From: JACDAN01 sp963801855
GTDB lineage: Bacteria; Actinomycetota; Thermoleophilia; Gaiellales; Gaiellaceae
DNA: 64,000 nt
Direction: 5' to 3'
NCBI GenBank assembly: GCA_963801855.1
Contig: CAWDGK010000002.1
Coordinates: 186,001 to 250,000, forward strand
Below are positions 9,234 through 17,897 of the stretch, piece by piece. Position 1 is the first letter of the stretch. Each line of letters starts with the position of its first letter. The notes under the pieces were generated by a model. The model worked only from the letters and a program-made list of their open reading frames with translations, was not told the DNA's origin and made no database searches. Position numbers and translations under genes: made by a program.

Positions 9234-9614
9234 GTGCAAACCGGCACTGCCAAGACGATCCTCATTTGCGAGGACGACGAAAATCTGCGGCAGCTAATCC
9301 GGGTCGTGATCGGCGACGGATACTCTTTCCTGGAAGCGGACGACGGCGCTGCCGCGCTCGAGCTCGCCCGTGAGCACCGGCCCGATCTGATCATCCTCGA
9401 CCTCATGCTTCCGCGTCTGAGTGGGCTGGAAGTCCTCGACCGCCTCCGCAACGAGTTGCCGGCGGGGGAGACCCACATCATGGTCATGAGCGCGTGGACG
9501 CACGCCGAGAGCGCCGCCCTCAGCGCCGGCGCCGATCGGTTCGTCCCGAAGCCGTTCGAGGCCGAGGAGCTCACCGCAATCGTCGCCGAGGTCTTGCGGG
9601 AGCCCGGCGCGTGA
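9234..9614 (+). CDS. Response regulator receiver-only protein
   Basis: A 126-residue CheY-like receiver domain with no output domain. The acidic pocket is ICEDDE (13-15), the phospho-acceptor is Asp56 in LIILDLMLPRLSG and the switch lysine is Lys106 in VPKPFE. The GTG start at 9234 gives VQTGTAKTILICEDD. The stop overlaps the start of the downstream CHASE3 histidine kinase (GTGA), so the two are translationally coupled and probably form a phosphorelay pair. Confidence 0.92.
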   Translation: MQTGTAKTILICEDDENLRQLIRVVIGDGYSFLEADDGAAALELAREHRPDLIILDLMLPRLSGLEVLDRLRNELPAGETHIMVMSAWTHAESAALSAGADRFVPKPFEAEELTAIVAEVLREPGA

Positions 9615-11104
9615 GGTCCCGCTCGCTCTCGACGCGAATGATCGTGGCGAGCGTGGTTCTCGCGATCCTCGTCGCGACGGGGTTCGCGATCCTGATCCAC
9701 TCGGTCTCGACGCTGGACGAGGCGCGGGATCGCGAGGCCCACTCCAAGGACGTGACGGTGGCGACTGTCGTCCTGGAAAAACTGGTGATCGACCTCGAGA
9801 CCGGCCTGCGGGGGTTCGTCCTGAGCAGCAACGAGCGTTTCCTCCAACCGTTGAACCGAGCTCGAGCGCAGCTCCCAGGCCGCCTCCGGGAGCTCGAGCG
9901 CCTCGTCTCAGCGGACCCCGCGCAGACCCGGAGGACGCGCGCGCTCCGCACGGAGATCGAGCAGTACGTGCGGGACTACGCGGTTCTCCTCGTGGAGATC
10001 GCGCGGGACGCTCCTGCCGCCGCGCGCACCGAGATTGCCGTCGGGGAGGGGAGGCGCCGCACTGACGCGATTCGCGGGCGCTTCGACGGCCTTCTCGCCG
10101 CCGAGAACGCCGTGGCTGCTGCGAGCGCCGCCTCGGCGAAGGAGCAGTCCAGGCGGGCGATCATCCTCGCGATCTCGACCCTCGCCGCCTGTGTGCTCCT
10201 GATCGTGCTCTTCGGGCTCTACCTCGCGCGTTCGATCGCGAAGCCGGTACGCGCCGCCGCAACCGCCGCGAGCCAGCTTGCCGGCGGAGACCTCTCCGTG
10301 CGGCTCGCCGAGGACGGGCCCGGCGAGCTCAGCGAGCTGTCGAAGGCCTTCAACGAGATGGCAGTCGAGCTCGAGCGGAGCCGGGAGGACCTGGAGACGC
10401 AGAACGCGCGGCTCAGGGAGAGCGAGCGTCGCAAGTCCGAGCTCGTCACCATCGTCTCGCACGAGCTCCGCACGCCGCTCGCAAGCGTCCTCGGCTTCAC
10501 ATCCTTGCTCCTGAGCCGGGACCTGGACCAGGGAGACCAGCGGCGTTATCTCGAGATCATCGATCTACAGGGCCGGCGGCTCTCCGCCTTGCTCAACGAC
10601 TTCCTGGACGTCGAGCAACTGGAGGTGGGACGGCTGGAGTTCGCCCGCCAGCTGATCGACATGAGCACTGTCGTGGGGGAGCAGGCACAGCTGTTCTCGG
10701 GTCAGAGCACGAGGCATACGCTCGACGTCGAGCTCCCCGAGAAGCCGTTGCCGGTGCGCGGTGACCCCAATCGGCTCGCGCAGGTGGTCGGGAACCTCCT
10801 GTCGAACGCAATCAAGTATTCGCCGGAAGGGGGAATCGTGAAAGTGGTGGGCGAGCGTGACGAGCGGTTCGTGCGGGTGAGCGTGCGGGACGAAGGACTT
10901 GGGATCCCCGAGGAACTGCAGAAGGGCGTGTTCGGGAAGTTCTTCCGCGGCACCGCGAGTGCGAGCGGAATTCCCGGCAGCGGCCTCGGCTTGACCATCG
11001 CGCGATCCGTCGTCGAGGCGCACGGCGGGAGCATGAGTTTCAAGAGCGCCGCAGGAAAGGGATCGGTCTTCTCGCTCGAGCTTCCAGTCGCGGCGGACGG
11101 ATGA
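9611..11104 (+). CDS. Membrane sensor histidine kinase with CHASE3 and HAMP domains
   Basis: The 497-residue kinase has TM1 (about 10-30) and an extracytoplasmic helical domain (35-180) with ETGLRGFVLSSNERFL, typical of CHASE3. TM2 (183-206) and a HAMP linker (RSIAKPVRAAATAASQLAGG) follow. HisKA carries His284 in TIVSHELRTPL, and HATPase_c has N box NLLSNAIKYS, G1 DEGLGIPEEL and G2 GSGLGLTIARS. The GTG start overlaps the stop of the receiver gene. The ligand is unknown. The frame upstream of 9611 only shadows the receiver gene. Confidence 0.93.
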   Translation: MRSRSLSTRMIVASVVLAILVATGFAILIHSVSTLDEARDREAHSKDVTVATVVLEKLVIDLETGLRGFVLSSNERFLQPLNRARAQLPGRLRELERLVSADPAQTRRTRALRTEIEQYVRDYAVLLVEIARDAPAAARTEIAVGEGRRRTDAIRGRFDGLLAAENAVAAASAASAKEQSRRAIILAISTLAACVLLIVLFGLYLARSIAKPVRAAATAASQLAGGDLSVRLAEDGPGELSELSKAFNEMAVELERSREDLETQNARLRESERRKSELVTIVSHELRTPLASVLGFTSLLLSRDLDQGDQRRYLEIIDLQGRRLSALLNDFLDVEQLEVGRLEFARQLIDMSTVVGEQAQLFSGQSTRHTLDVELPEKPLPVRGDPNRLAQVVGNLLSNAIKYSPEGGIVKVVGERDERFVRVSVRDEGLGIPEELQKGVFGKFFRGTASASGIPGSGLGLTIARSVVEAHGGSMSFKSAAGKGSVFSLELPVAADG

Positions 11105-11127
11105 TTCGGCCAAGGAAAGGAACGTCT

Positions 11128-11595
11128 ATGACTCGTCTTGCGTATTTGCTCGCGGCCGCCGTCGGCCTCTCGGCGGCCGCGTTCCTCTACGGATGGAAGG
11201 AAGAATCGGACGCGGCGACGGGCCCGGCCAGTATTCGGATCACGAGCCGCGAGATCAGTCGAGTTCGCGTCGACCACGGACGGCCCGGGAGGGGGCCAGG
11301 GGACATGGAGATCGTGCGCCTGAACCTCTTCAACAAGCGGATCAAACTCGCGCCGATCGGACAGGCCGAGTACGTCTGCACGTTCACGACCGCAAGGGCG
11401 CGTTCCTGTACCGCAATGATCTCCCTCCCCAGGGGCAGGATCGTCGCGGGGGGCTCGATTCAGTTCACCGAGCTCTATGAGCTGGCGGTTCTCGGCGGAA
11501 CGCGGCTCTACGACGACGCCCGCGGCACGCTGACTGCGATCCGGACGACTCGGAGGCCTCGCCGGGACATCCTGCTGTTCCGACTCACCGGCTGA
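11128..11595 (+). CDS. Secreted dirigent/allene-oxide-cyclase-like beta-barrel protein
   Basis: A 155-residue protein with a signal-like N-terminus (MTRLAYLLAAAVGLSAAAFLYGW) and a mature region of predicted beta strands. The segments IGQAEYVCTFT, SCTAMISLPRGRIVAGG and LAVLGGTRLYDDARGTLTAI resemble the allene-oxide-cyclase/dirigent barrel fold ('GG-x-Y-x-x-A-x-G'). The ATG at 11128 has the Shine-Dalgarno AAGGAAAGG; an alternative start at 11101 overlaps the kinase gene. Two cysteines could form a disulfide. The role is unknown in bacteria; the domain call is by pattern. Confidence 0.65.
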   Translation: MTRLAYLLAAAVGLSAAAFLYGWKEESDAATGPASIRITSREISRVRVDHGRPGRGPGDMEIVRLNLFNKRIKLAPIGQAEYVCTFTTARARSCTAMISLPRGRIVAGGSIQFTELYELAVLGGTRLYDDARGTLTAIRTTRRPRRDILLFRLTG

Positions 11596-11646
11596 CGACG
11601 GCCGGACGGCCGCCCGCCGGGCGCGACGCCTGCAGAGGGTCGCGGC

Positions 11647-11832
11647 TTACGCGTTCCGGTTCGAATCCGTGGTCCTGTTGAACCCGCCGACGACGTCGTC
11701 CACCACGAACGAGGCCGCGAAGATGGCGAGACCAAAGGCCATGAAGTCGAACCGGTTCTCCTCGGTCAGCGCCGAGACGATGAAGAGGATCACCGCGAGC
11801 ACGAGCAGGATCGTTCTCAATCCAAGGTTCAT
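11647..11832 (-). CDS. Small two-helix membrane protein
   Basis: A 61-residue protein, MNLGLRTILLVLAVILFIVSALTE followed by FMAFGLAIFAASFVVDDVVGG, with two predicted membrane helices and a short polar tail. This composition matches small actinobacterial membrane proteins of unknown role. It lies alone on the minus strand between the dirigent-like gene and selC. Confidence 0.6.
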   Translation of the reverse strand: MNLGLRTILLVLAVILFIVSALTEENRFDFMAFGLAIFAASFVVDDVVGGFNRTTDSNRNA

Positions 11833-11901
11833 TGGCCGATGTTTTCCCTGCCGGAGGGGTTACTCCTTTACGGACAGGGCCTCGCTGCCGGACCTCGTGG
11901 A

Positions 11902-11994
11902 CGGAGCGGCGCAGGAGTCGAACCTACCGAGCCGTGGGTTGCACGACCGCACCGGTTTTGAAGACCAGCTGGGCCACCGGGCCCATGCCGCTCC
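11902..11994 (-). tRNA. selC: tRNA-Sec (UCA anticodon)
   Basis: The minus strand folds into a long tRNA with an 8-bp acceptor stem, GGAGCGGC (11987-11994) pairing with GCCGCTCC (11903-11910). The anticodon stem CTGGT/ACCGG encloses the loop CTTCAAA with anticodon UCA. An extended variable arm and a TTCGA T-loop follow. The 8-bp acceptor stem, UCA anticodon, long variable arm and 93-nt size are specific to selenocysteine tRNA. CCA is not encoded. It sits beside selB and selA, completing the decoding locus; selD is not in the window. Confidence 0.93.
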
Positions 11995-12031
11995 CTGCCG
12001 CGATCGTAGCCACCGTAGACTTGCGGGCCGG

Positions 12032-12643
12032 GTGCACGGCGTCATCTTCACGAGCTTCAGGGACTACCTGACGGCCGAGCACGGGTCCGGCGTCGCTCAA
12101 GCAGTCTTCGCCGACCAGCCGATCTTCCTGCTCAGCGAGTCGTACGACGACGCCGTGCTCCTCGAGCTCGTAGGGAAGGCTGCCACCGATACGGAAACCG
12201 AGGTCGACGAGGTCGTCTACGAGTTCGGTCGCTTCACTGCTCAGACGACGTTTGCCCGGCTGTATCCGGCGTTCTTCGCCATCGCCCCCTCGGCACGGGA
12301 GTTCCTCCTGACGGTCGAGACGCGGATCCACGAGCTCGTCCGCGCGACGATTCCGAATGCGGTCCCACCGCAGCTCCGGATCGAGGAGCTCGGGCCGGAC
12401 GGCGTCCAGATCGTCTACTCGTCGGCTCGCCACCTCTGCGTGCTGCTTCGGGGGCTTGTCCAGGGGACTGCGGGTCACTACGGGGAGCACGCGGAGATCA
12501 GCGAGTCCACCTGCATGCTCCGCGGGGATGCCAGCTGTACCTTCGAGATCACGCTGAGCTCCCGCGACCTCCGTCTGAGCACGCGCACGTCTCCCGTCCG
12601 CCGGGTCACGCCGTCGGCATCGAGCCGTTCCAGCAGCAGCTGA
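12032..12643 (+). CDS. Stand-alone H-NOX (heme NO/O2-binding) sensor protein
   Basis: H-NOX domains bind heme and sense NO or O2, usually signalling to a kinase or cyclase. From the GTG at 12032 the protein has the H-NOX start (VHGVIFTSFRDYL), the proximal heme ligand His100 in RIHELVRATIPNAVPP and the heme-propionate motif YxSxR as Tyr129-Ser131-Arg133. These are offset by two from the classical 102/131/133/135 positions. Leu138 stands where O2-binding members have a distal Tyr, which suggests NO selectivity (inference). The domain ends near residue 176; the last ~28 residues read antisense to the selB 3' end and may not be real. Confidence 0.87.
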   Translation: MHGVIFTSFRDYLTAEHGSGVAQAVFADQPIFLLSESYDDAVLLELVGKAATDTETEVDEVVYEFGRFTAQTTFARLYPAFFAIAPSAREFLLTVETRIHELVRATIPNAVPPQLRIEELGPDGVQIVYSSARHLCVLLRGLVQGTAGHYGEHAEISESTCMLRGDASCTFEITLSSRDLRLSTRTSPVRRVTPSASSRSSSS

Positions 12644-14277
12644 GCCGGGCGCCGTCCGATCCCCAGGAGATCGCGGAACCGTCCCAGCGCGATCGAGCCT
12701 TCACGTTCGCACTCGGCCACCGCCGTTCCTCTCGCCTGCTCATAGGCAGCGGGCGACACGGCGAACTCGTCGCCGAGGCGGACCAGGCGTCCTTCTCCCT
12801 CGAGGTAGCGGGCGAGCTCGCGGTCGGCCAGCCGCAGGCCGGCCGAGCCGGCCTCCGCCAGCGCAGCCTCCAGCCGCGCCGCCTCGTCAGCGCGCTCGCC
12901 GAGCGCAGGCGCGGCACCGGGCAGGTAGACGCTCCCGCCGCGCCGCTCGAGGCCGAGCAGCGGAACGATGGCGGCTGCCCACGGCTCTCCGGAGAAGAGC
13001 TCGGCCAGCGGGATGCCGGGATCCATCGGTGACGCCGCCGCCCGCTCGGTCAGGCGTTCGGTCACCGCCGCCCGCTGGGCGTCGAGCCATTCGGGCCGGA
13101 AATAGAAGTTGTCGATCTGCGCGAGAGCGCCGAGGCCCTCCTCGAGCTCTGCTGCCGTGAGGACTCCTCGCGCCAACAGGGCGTCAGCCGTCGTCGGCTC
13201 CCGCGCCAGTGCTGTGGCAATCGTCTTGGCATCGCCTCCTTCGAGGAGCGCAAGGCGCTCCGGGTCGAGTCCACGCGGCGGAGCGGGGTCGAGGACACGG
13301 CCGCCGCCGACCGTCGTCCCCGTCCGGAGGACGACCCTGTCGCCGCGCGCCGCGACCACTGACTCACTCAGCCGGAGCTGAGCATAGTTGCCGTGTCGGA
13401 CAACACGAGCCGCCACCGCCGCCGTCCCGAGATGAACGGTCACAGCGGCCGGAATCTCACCGTCTCCGAGCAGGACGTCGAGGCGAAAGGTGACCGGAAA
13501 GGCGCCAGGCGCGACGAGCGCGCTGCCGCGCCGAAGCGCCGAACGATCGGCACCCGGTAAGCCCACCGCGACCCGCTGGCCCGGCTCCGCCCGCTCGACC
13601 GCCCGGTCGTGAACCTCCACCGAGCGGACCCGAACGTCCAGACCGCCAGGCTCGACTCGCAGGGCATCTCCGACGCCGACCGTTCCGGACCAGAGCGTCC
13701 CGGTGACGACCGTCCCTGCCCCCGCGACCGGGAAGACGCGGTCGATCCACAACCTCGTAGCCATTCCGTCGACAGGACGCGCCACACCTTCGGCCACTCG
13801 CCGCAGAGCTCCGCGCAACTCGCCGAGCCCCTCTCCGCTCCGGGCGCTCACCGCCACCACCGGCGCGCCGGGAACGAGCTCGCGTGACTCCGCCGCCGCC
13901 TCCTCCACGCGGGCCGCGTCCACCGAGTCGGCTTTGGTCACCGCCACCACCCCGGCGTCCACGCCCAGCAGCCGCAGGATCGCCAGATGCTCGCGCGTCT
14001 GCTGCCGGACTCCCTCGCCGGCGTCCACCACCAGCAGGAAGAGATCGATCCCGGTCGCGCCGGCGACCATGTTCCGGACGAAACGCTCGTGTCCAGGCAC
14101 GTCGATCAGCGAGACCTGCATGCCGTCGCCCAGGTCGAGCGGCGCATAACCGAGGTCGATGGAGACGCCGCGAGCCTGCTCCTCCGGCAGCCGATCAGTG
14201 TCCTTCCCGGTCAGCGCCCGGACGAGCCAGGTCTTGCCGTGATCGACGTGCCCGGCTGTGCCTACCGTGAGCGGCAA
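12478..14277 (-). CDS. selB: Selenocysteine-specific translation elongation factor SelB
   Basis: SelB delivers Sec-tRNA(Sec) to the ribosome at UGA codons followed by a SECIS element. The GTPase domain shows GTAGHVDHGKT (6-16), DVPGHERFV and VAVTKAD. Beta-barrel domains follow (TRLWIDRVFPVAGAGTVVTGTL) and the C-terminal half holds winged-helix repeats, ending LGIGRRPAQLLLERLDADGVTRRTGDVRVLRR. The total of 599 residues fits the family, but the final ~30 residues are antisense to the H-NOX gene and may be read-through. It overlaps selA by 16 bases. Confidence 0.95.
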   Translation of the reverse strand: MPLTVGTAGHVDHGKTWLVRALTGKDTDRLPEEQARGVSIDLGYAPLDLGDGMQVSLIDVPGHERFVRNMVAGATGIDLFLLVVDAGEGVRQQTREHLAILRLLGVDAGVVAVTKADSVDAARVEEAAAESRELVPGAPVVAVSARSGEGLGELRGALRRVAEGVARPVDGMATRLWIDRVFPVAGAGTVVTGTLWSGTVGVGDALRVEPGGLDVRVRSVEVHDRAVERAEPGQRVAVGLPGADRSALRRGSALVAPGAFPVTFRLDVLLGDGEIPAAVTVHLGTAAVAARVVRHGNYAQLRLSESVVAARGDRVVLRTGTTVGGGRVLDPAPPRGLDPERLALLEGGDAKTIATALAREPTTADALLARGVLTAAELEEGLGALAQIDNFYFRPEWLDAQRAAVTERLTERAAASPMDPGIPLAELFSGEPWAAAIVPLLGLERRGGSVYLPGAAPALGERADEAARLEAALAEAGSAGLRLADRELARYLEGEGRLVRLGDEFAVSPAAYEQARGTAVAECEREGSIALGRFRDLLGIGRRPAQLLLERLDADGVTRRTGDVRVLRRRSRELSVISKVQLASPRSMQVDSLISACSP

Positions 14278-15548
14278 GCGAGCACCGCGCCGGCCACCTC
14301 GTCGATCTCGCCGTCAGACAGCGTCCGGCAGTCCAGCAGCAGCGACCCTTCGCGCACGACCCCGACGACAGGCGGATCCCCGGCCCGCAGCCCGGCGACC
14401 AGGTCCTCCTCCACCGCACAGGCGAAGCTCGGAAGCTCCGCGAGCGGCAGCGCGCCGCCGCCGACCCGGCCCACCGTCGGCTCGACGCGTCCCTCCACGA
14501 GACCAGCCAGCCGCTCGGCCCGCTCGCGCACGATCTCCGGCGGCTCGGCCAGCATGCGCAGGACAGGGATCTCGCGCATCGCTCTCGCCGGATCCAGGTA
14601 GAGCCCGAGGGTGCCCTCGAGCGCTGCGAGCGTCAGCTTGTCCGCCCGCAGGGCCCGCTGGAGCGGGTGGCGGCGCAGCCGCTCCACGAGCTCTGCCCGG
14701 CCGACCACGATCCCCGCCTGCGGCCCGCCGAGAAGCTTGTCGCCGGAGAAGCACACGAGATCCGCGCCGGCCCGGATGCTGTCGCGCACCGGCGGCTCGT
14801 CCTCGATCCCCTCCAACACCCCTGACCCCGCGTCCTCGACGACAGGCACACCGAGCCGCCTCCCGAGCGCGACCAGCTCGGGGAGCCGCGGGCGCTCCGT
14901 GAATCCGACTACCCGGAAGTTCGACTGGTGGACGCGGAGCAAGACCGCAGTCTCCGGCCCTGCTGCCCGCTCGTAGTCCGCGACCCGGGTCCGGTTCGTG
15001 GTCCCGACCTCCACCAACCGAGCGCCAGACCGTTCGAGGACGTCCGGGATCCGGAACCCGTCACCGATCTCGATCAGCTCGCCGCGGGAGACGAGCACCG
15101 AGCGGCCCTCGGCGAGCGCGGCCAGCGCGAGCATCACCGCGGCCGCGTTGTTGTTGACGACGAGCGCAGCCTCGGCCCCTGTCAACCGCCGCAGCAGGCC
15201 TGCGACGTGGTCCTGGCGCGACCCCCGGCCACCGGCCGTCAGGTCGTATTCCAGATTCGAGTAGCCGCGGCCGACTTCGCGGACGCGCTCGAGTGCCGCC
15301 TCGGCCAGCGGCGCCCGCCCCAGATTCGTGTGGATCACGACGCCGGTCGCGTTCAGCGTCCGTCGAAGCCGAGCCGACCGGGCATCGCCGACCTCGGCGC
15401 GCACCCGAGCCGTCAGGTCGCCCGGATCGAAGCCTGCCCGGATCTCCTCCCGTGCGCGCACCAGCACCGTTCGCGCCGCGTCAATCGCCATCGGATCGGC
15501 GACGGCGCGGGCCAGCTCGTCCACCGACGGCAGGTCGCGCAACTGCAT
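14262..15548 (-). CDS. selA: L-seryl-tRNA(Sec) selenium transferase
   Basis: SelA converts seryl-tRNA(Sec) to selenocysteyl-tRNA(Sec) using selenophosphate. It is a PLP enzyme; the cofactor lysine is Lys271 in CFSGDKLLGGPQAG. Other hallmarks are NATGVVIHTNLGRAPL (66-81), NLEYDLTAGGRGSR and GTTNRT (183-187). At 428 residues it is slightly shorter than the usual ~460. It lies directly upstream of selB with a 16-base overlap, so the two are translationally coupled, and selC lies beyond selB. Confidence 0.95.
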   Translation of the reverse strand: MQLRDLPSVDELARAVADPMAIDAARTVLVRAREEIRAGFDPGDLTARVRAEVGDARSARLRRTLNATGVVIHTNLGRAPLAEAALERVREVGRGYSNLEYDLTAGGRGSRQDHVAGLLRRLTGAEAALVVNNNAAAVMLALAALAEGRSVLVSRGELIEIGDGFRIPDVLERSGARLVEVGTTNRTRVADYERAAGPETAVLLRVHQSNFRVVGFTERPRLPELVALGRRLGVPVVEDAGSGVLEGIEDEPPVRDSIRAGADLVCFSGDKLLGGPQAGIVVGRAELVERLRRHPLQRALRADKLTLAALEGTLGLYLDPARAMREIPVLRMLAEPPEIVRERAERLAGLVEGRVEPTVGRVGGGALPLAELPSFACAVEEDLVAGLRAGDPPVVGVVREGSLLLDCRTLSDGEIDEVAGAVLACRSR

Positions 15549-15552
15549 GGCG

Positions 15553-16254
15553 CTACTGCGCGTCCGCCTTGCGGGGCTCGGCCGGCGATTCCTGGGCGCA
15601 GCGCTCCTCGTAGCAGTCGACGACCAGCTTGACCGCCGCCTGCGGGTCGTCCGTGACGAAGAGCAGCTTCTCGTCGTCCGGGGAGACGAGGCCCTCGGCG
15701 ATCAGCCGCTCGGAGATCCAGTCGAGGAGGCCCTTCCAGTGCTCGCTTCCGAACAGGACGACCGGGAAGTTGAGGACCTTGCCGGTCTGGATCAGCGTCA
15801 GTGCCTCGAACATCTCGTCGAGCGTCCCGAAGCCGCCCGGCATCATCACGAACCCCTCCGCGGCCTTCACGAGCATCGTCTTCCGCGCGTAGAAGTGCTT
15901 GAAGGTGACGGTGATGTCGAGGTAGTGGTTCTCGTCTTGCTCGTGGGGGAGGTCGATACCGAATCCGACTGACAGGCCGCCGGCGTCCTGGGCGCCCTTG
16001 TTGGCCGCCTCCATGACGCCGGGGCCGCCTCCCGTCACGACCGCGAAGCCGGACTCGGCGAACAGGCGCCCGATCGTCTCGGCCTGGCGGTAAACCTCGG
16101 TGCCTGCCTTGACCCTGGCCGAGCCGAAGACCGAGACACCCGGCCGGTCGATCTTCTCGACGGCTTCGAAGCCCGACCGGAACTCCTCCGCGATCGTGAA
16201 GACATTCCGCGGGAGGTTGCCGGCATGCGCCTCGAGGATTCGTCTGTCTTCCAT
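15553..16254 (-). CDS. LOG-family (TIGR00730) Rossmann-fold protein
   Basis: LOG proteins are cytokinin-activating phosphoribohydrolases in plants and nucleotide 5'-monophosphate nucleosidases in some bacteria. The 233-residue protein has GGGPGVMEAANKG (75-87) and PGGFGTLDE (139-147), the two family signatures forming the nucleotide pocket. The long form with about 45 extra N-terminal residues is common in actinobacteria. It ends four bases upstream of selA and begins immediately after the downstream protease gene stop, so the three may share a transcript. Confidence 0.9.
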   Translation of the reverse strand: MEDRRILEAHAGNLPRNVFTIAEEFRSGFEAVEKIDRPGVSVFGSARVKAGTEVYRQAETIGRLFAESGFAVVTGGGPGVMEAANKGAQDAGGLSVGFGIDLPHEQDENHYLDITVTFKHFYARKTMLVKAAEGFVMMPGGFGTLDEMFEALTLIQTGKVLNFPVVLFGSEHWKGLLDWISERLIAEGLVSPDDEKLLFVTDDPQAAVKLVVDCYEERCAQESPAEPRKADAQ

Positions 16255-17094
16255 TTACAGATCTCGTTCGACGAAGCTCGCGTCCATTCCTAGGACGAGG
16301 AGGCCTGCGAGCGCGAAGTACCCGACGGCGCAGGCGACGCGCTGCCACGGCTTGACCTCGTAGTAGCGCTGGGCTTCCGGCGTCCCGCGCTCCTGCCAGC
16401 GCCGATAGAGCTCGAAGCCCACGACGAGGACGATGATGATCAGCAAGGGGTTCGGTGTCAGGAACAGCAGCGCGACGAGCCCGACGAATCCGACCACCCA
16501 GATGTACGGATGGATCGCGGCCGCGATCCGCCCCCCGTCGAGCGGCACCACGGGGATCAGGTTGAAGAGGTTCACGAGGAACCCGGTGAAGGCGAGTGCG
16601 AGCAGGAACTCGGAGTCCTGCTGCTCGCCGACGAGCCAGACGGCGGCCGCGCCGAGGCTTCCGATCACCGGCCCGGCGAAGGCCACGAGCGCCTCGCGCC
16701 AGGCGCTCTGCGGGTTGTCCTTCAGCAGGATCGCCGCGCCGAGGAACGGGATGAACATCGGCGCGCTCACGTCCAGCCCCTGGCGCTTGGCCTCGATGAA
16801 GTGGCCGAGCTCGTGCACGAGTAGGAGTAGGACGAACCCGGCGGCGAACTTCCAGCCCCAGAAGAGCGAGTAGGCCGCGACCGACACGAGCATCGAGGCC
16901 GACGTCGTGAAGATCTTGAACTTGAAGATCGCGACGAGGATGAACTTGGCCTTCCAGAACAGCAGGCCGAGCGCGATGAACGGCGTCGCGAGCTTGCGGA
17001 GGATCCGGAACCGGGGCTCGTGCCGGACGGGCCCGCGGTCATAAGGGTCGTACGGCCTGAGCTCTGCCTCCTGTTCGGGCGTGAGCTGGCTCAC
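16255..17094 (-). CDS. Site-2 protease family (M50) membrane metalloprotease
   Basis: A 279-residue integral membrane protein with the zinc motif HELGH (94-98) inside a transmembrane helix and the distal metal-ligand motif NLIPVVPLDGGR (178-189). Together these define M50 intramembrane proteases. Several more membrane helices surround them, and the first ~30 residues are cytoplasmic and charged. No PDZ or CBS domain is present, so it belongs to the short bacterial/archaeal SpoIVFB/YwhC-like group. The substrate is unknown. Confidence 0.9.
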   Translation of the reverse strand: MSQLTPEQEAELRPYDPYDRGPVRHEPRFRILRKLATPFIALGLLFWKAKFILVAIFKFKIFTTSASMLVSVAAYSLFWGWKFAAGFVLLLLVHELGHFIEAKRQGLDVSAPMFIPFLGAAILLKDNPQSAWREALVAFAGPVIGSLGAAAVWLVGEQQDSEFLLALAFTGFLVNLFNLIPVVPLDGGRIAAAIHPYIWVVGFVGLVALLFLTPNPLLIIIVLVVGFELYRRWQERGTPEAQRYYEVKPWQRVACAVGYFALAGLLVLGMDASFVERDL

Positions 17095-17223
17095 CCGCTC
17101 ATGGTAGCGGGGGCCATCTGTGCCAAGCCTGCTCCAAAAGCGTGAAAAGAACGGTGTTGCTACCTCCAGGCGGTGGGGGCCGCGGTAGACCGGATCCCGT
17201 CAATCTCGAGCGAGGAGGAAACG

Positions 17224-17891
17224 ATGGGACGCTGGTTCGTAGCGGCCGCGCTGGCCGCCGCCCTTGTGCTGACGACGCTCGCCGCCGGGCTCGGCGCGGC
17301 AGGGACGACGCCGGAGGCAAAGCCGAAGAAGCCCCGGCCGAAGGTGGTGCGCGGCCCTCGCGGTCGCAGAGGGGTTCCCGGGCCGCCGGGTGCACGGGGA
17401 GCCGCAGGCCCTCAGGGGCCCGCCGGTCCGCAGGGCGCAACGGGATCGCAGGGGCCGACCGGCGCCCAAGGCCCCGCGGTGACCGGCCGGCGCTGCAGGC
17501 CCGTCTGCAGTCCGCATCCTCTTCGACGTCCCTGCGGGCACCGCGGAGACGACGATCCTGAATGCGGGCGGCTTGATCCTGAAAGGCGCGTGCAGCGCCA
17601 GGCGGCGACCTGTCGCTCGAGGCGAGCTCGGCCGCCAACAACGCGAGGGCGAGGGCTTCGGTCGTGGCGGCTTCGTCGCCCGCGGACACCGTCGCCTACG
17701 ACGAGGACGACGATCTCGACACGATCGACGGCTTCGACTTCGTGGGCGCAGCCGACGACGACGCGATTGCCGCCCTCGTCTACCGGTCGAACGCGGGAGG
17801 GGCGGTCAGCGCGGACCTGATGCTCGAGCAGTACTCGGTCGGCGGTGCGGCCCGCTGCCTGGTCGCCGGATCGGCGGTGGTCGCGAGCTAG
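17224..17891 (+). CDS. Secreted collagen-like protein (two frameshifts)
   Basis: From the ATG at 17224 the product has a signal peptide (MGRWFVAAALAAALVLTTLAAG) and a basic linker. A collagen-like Gly-X-Y stretch follows at about residues 40-80 (GPRGRRGVPGPPGARGAAGPQGPAGPQG). One shift near 17500 moves to the frame reading FDVPAGTAETTILNAGGLILKGACSA. A second near 17605 moves to the frame reading GGDLSLEASSAANNARA and the acidic C-terminal domain ending at 17891. Joined, this is a single secreted protein of about 220 residues with a globular C-terminal domain. Function unknown; a surface role is plausible. Confidence 0.6.
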
Positions 17892-17897
17892 TCCGCG

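Noticed and set aside
9494..9610. Longer histidine kinase N-terminus
   Set aside because: The frame before 9611 is the antiphase of the receiver gene and lacks homology. The GTG at 9611 with GTGA overlap is the better start.
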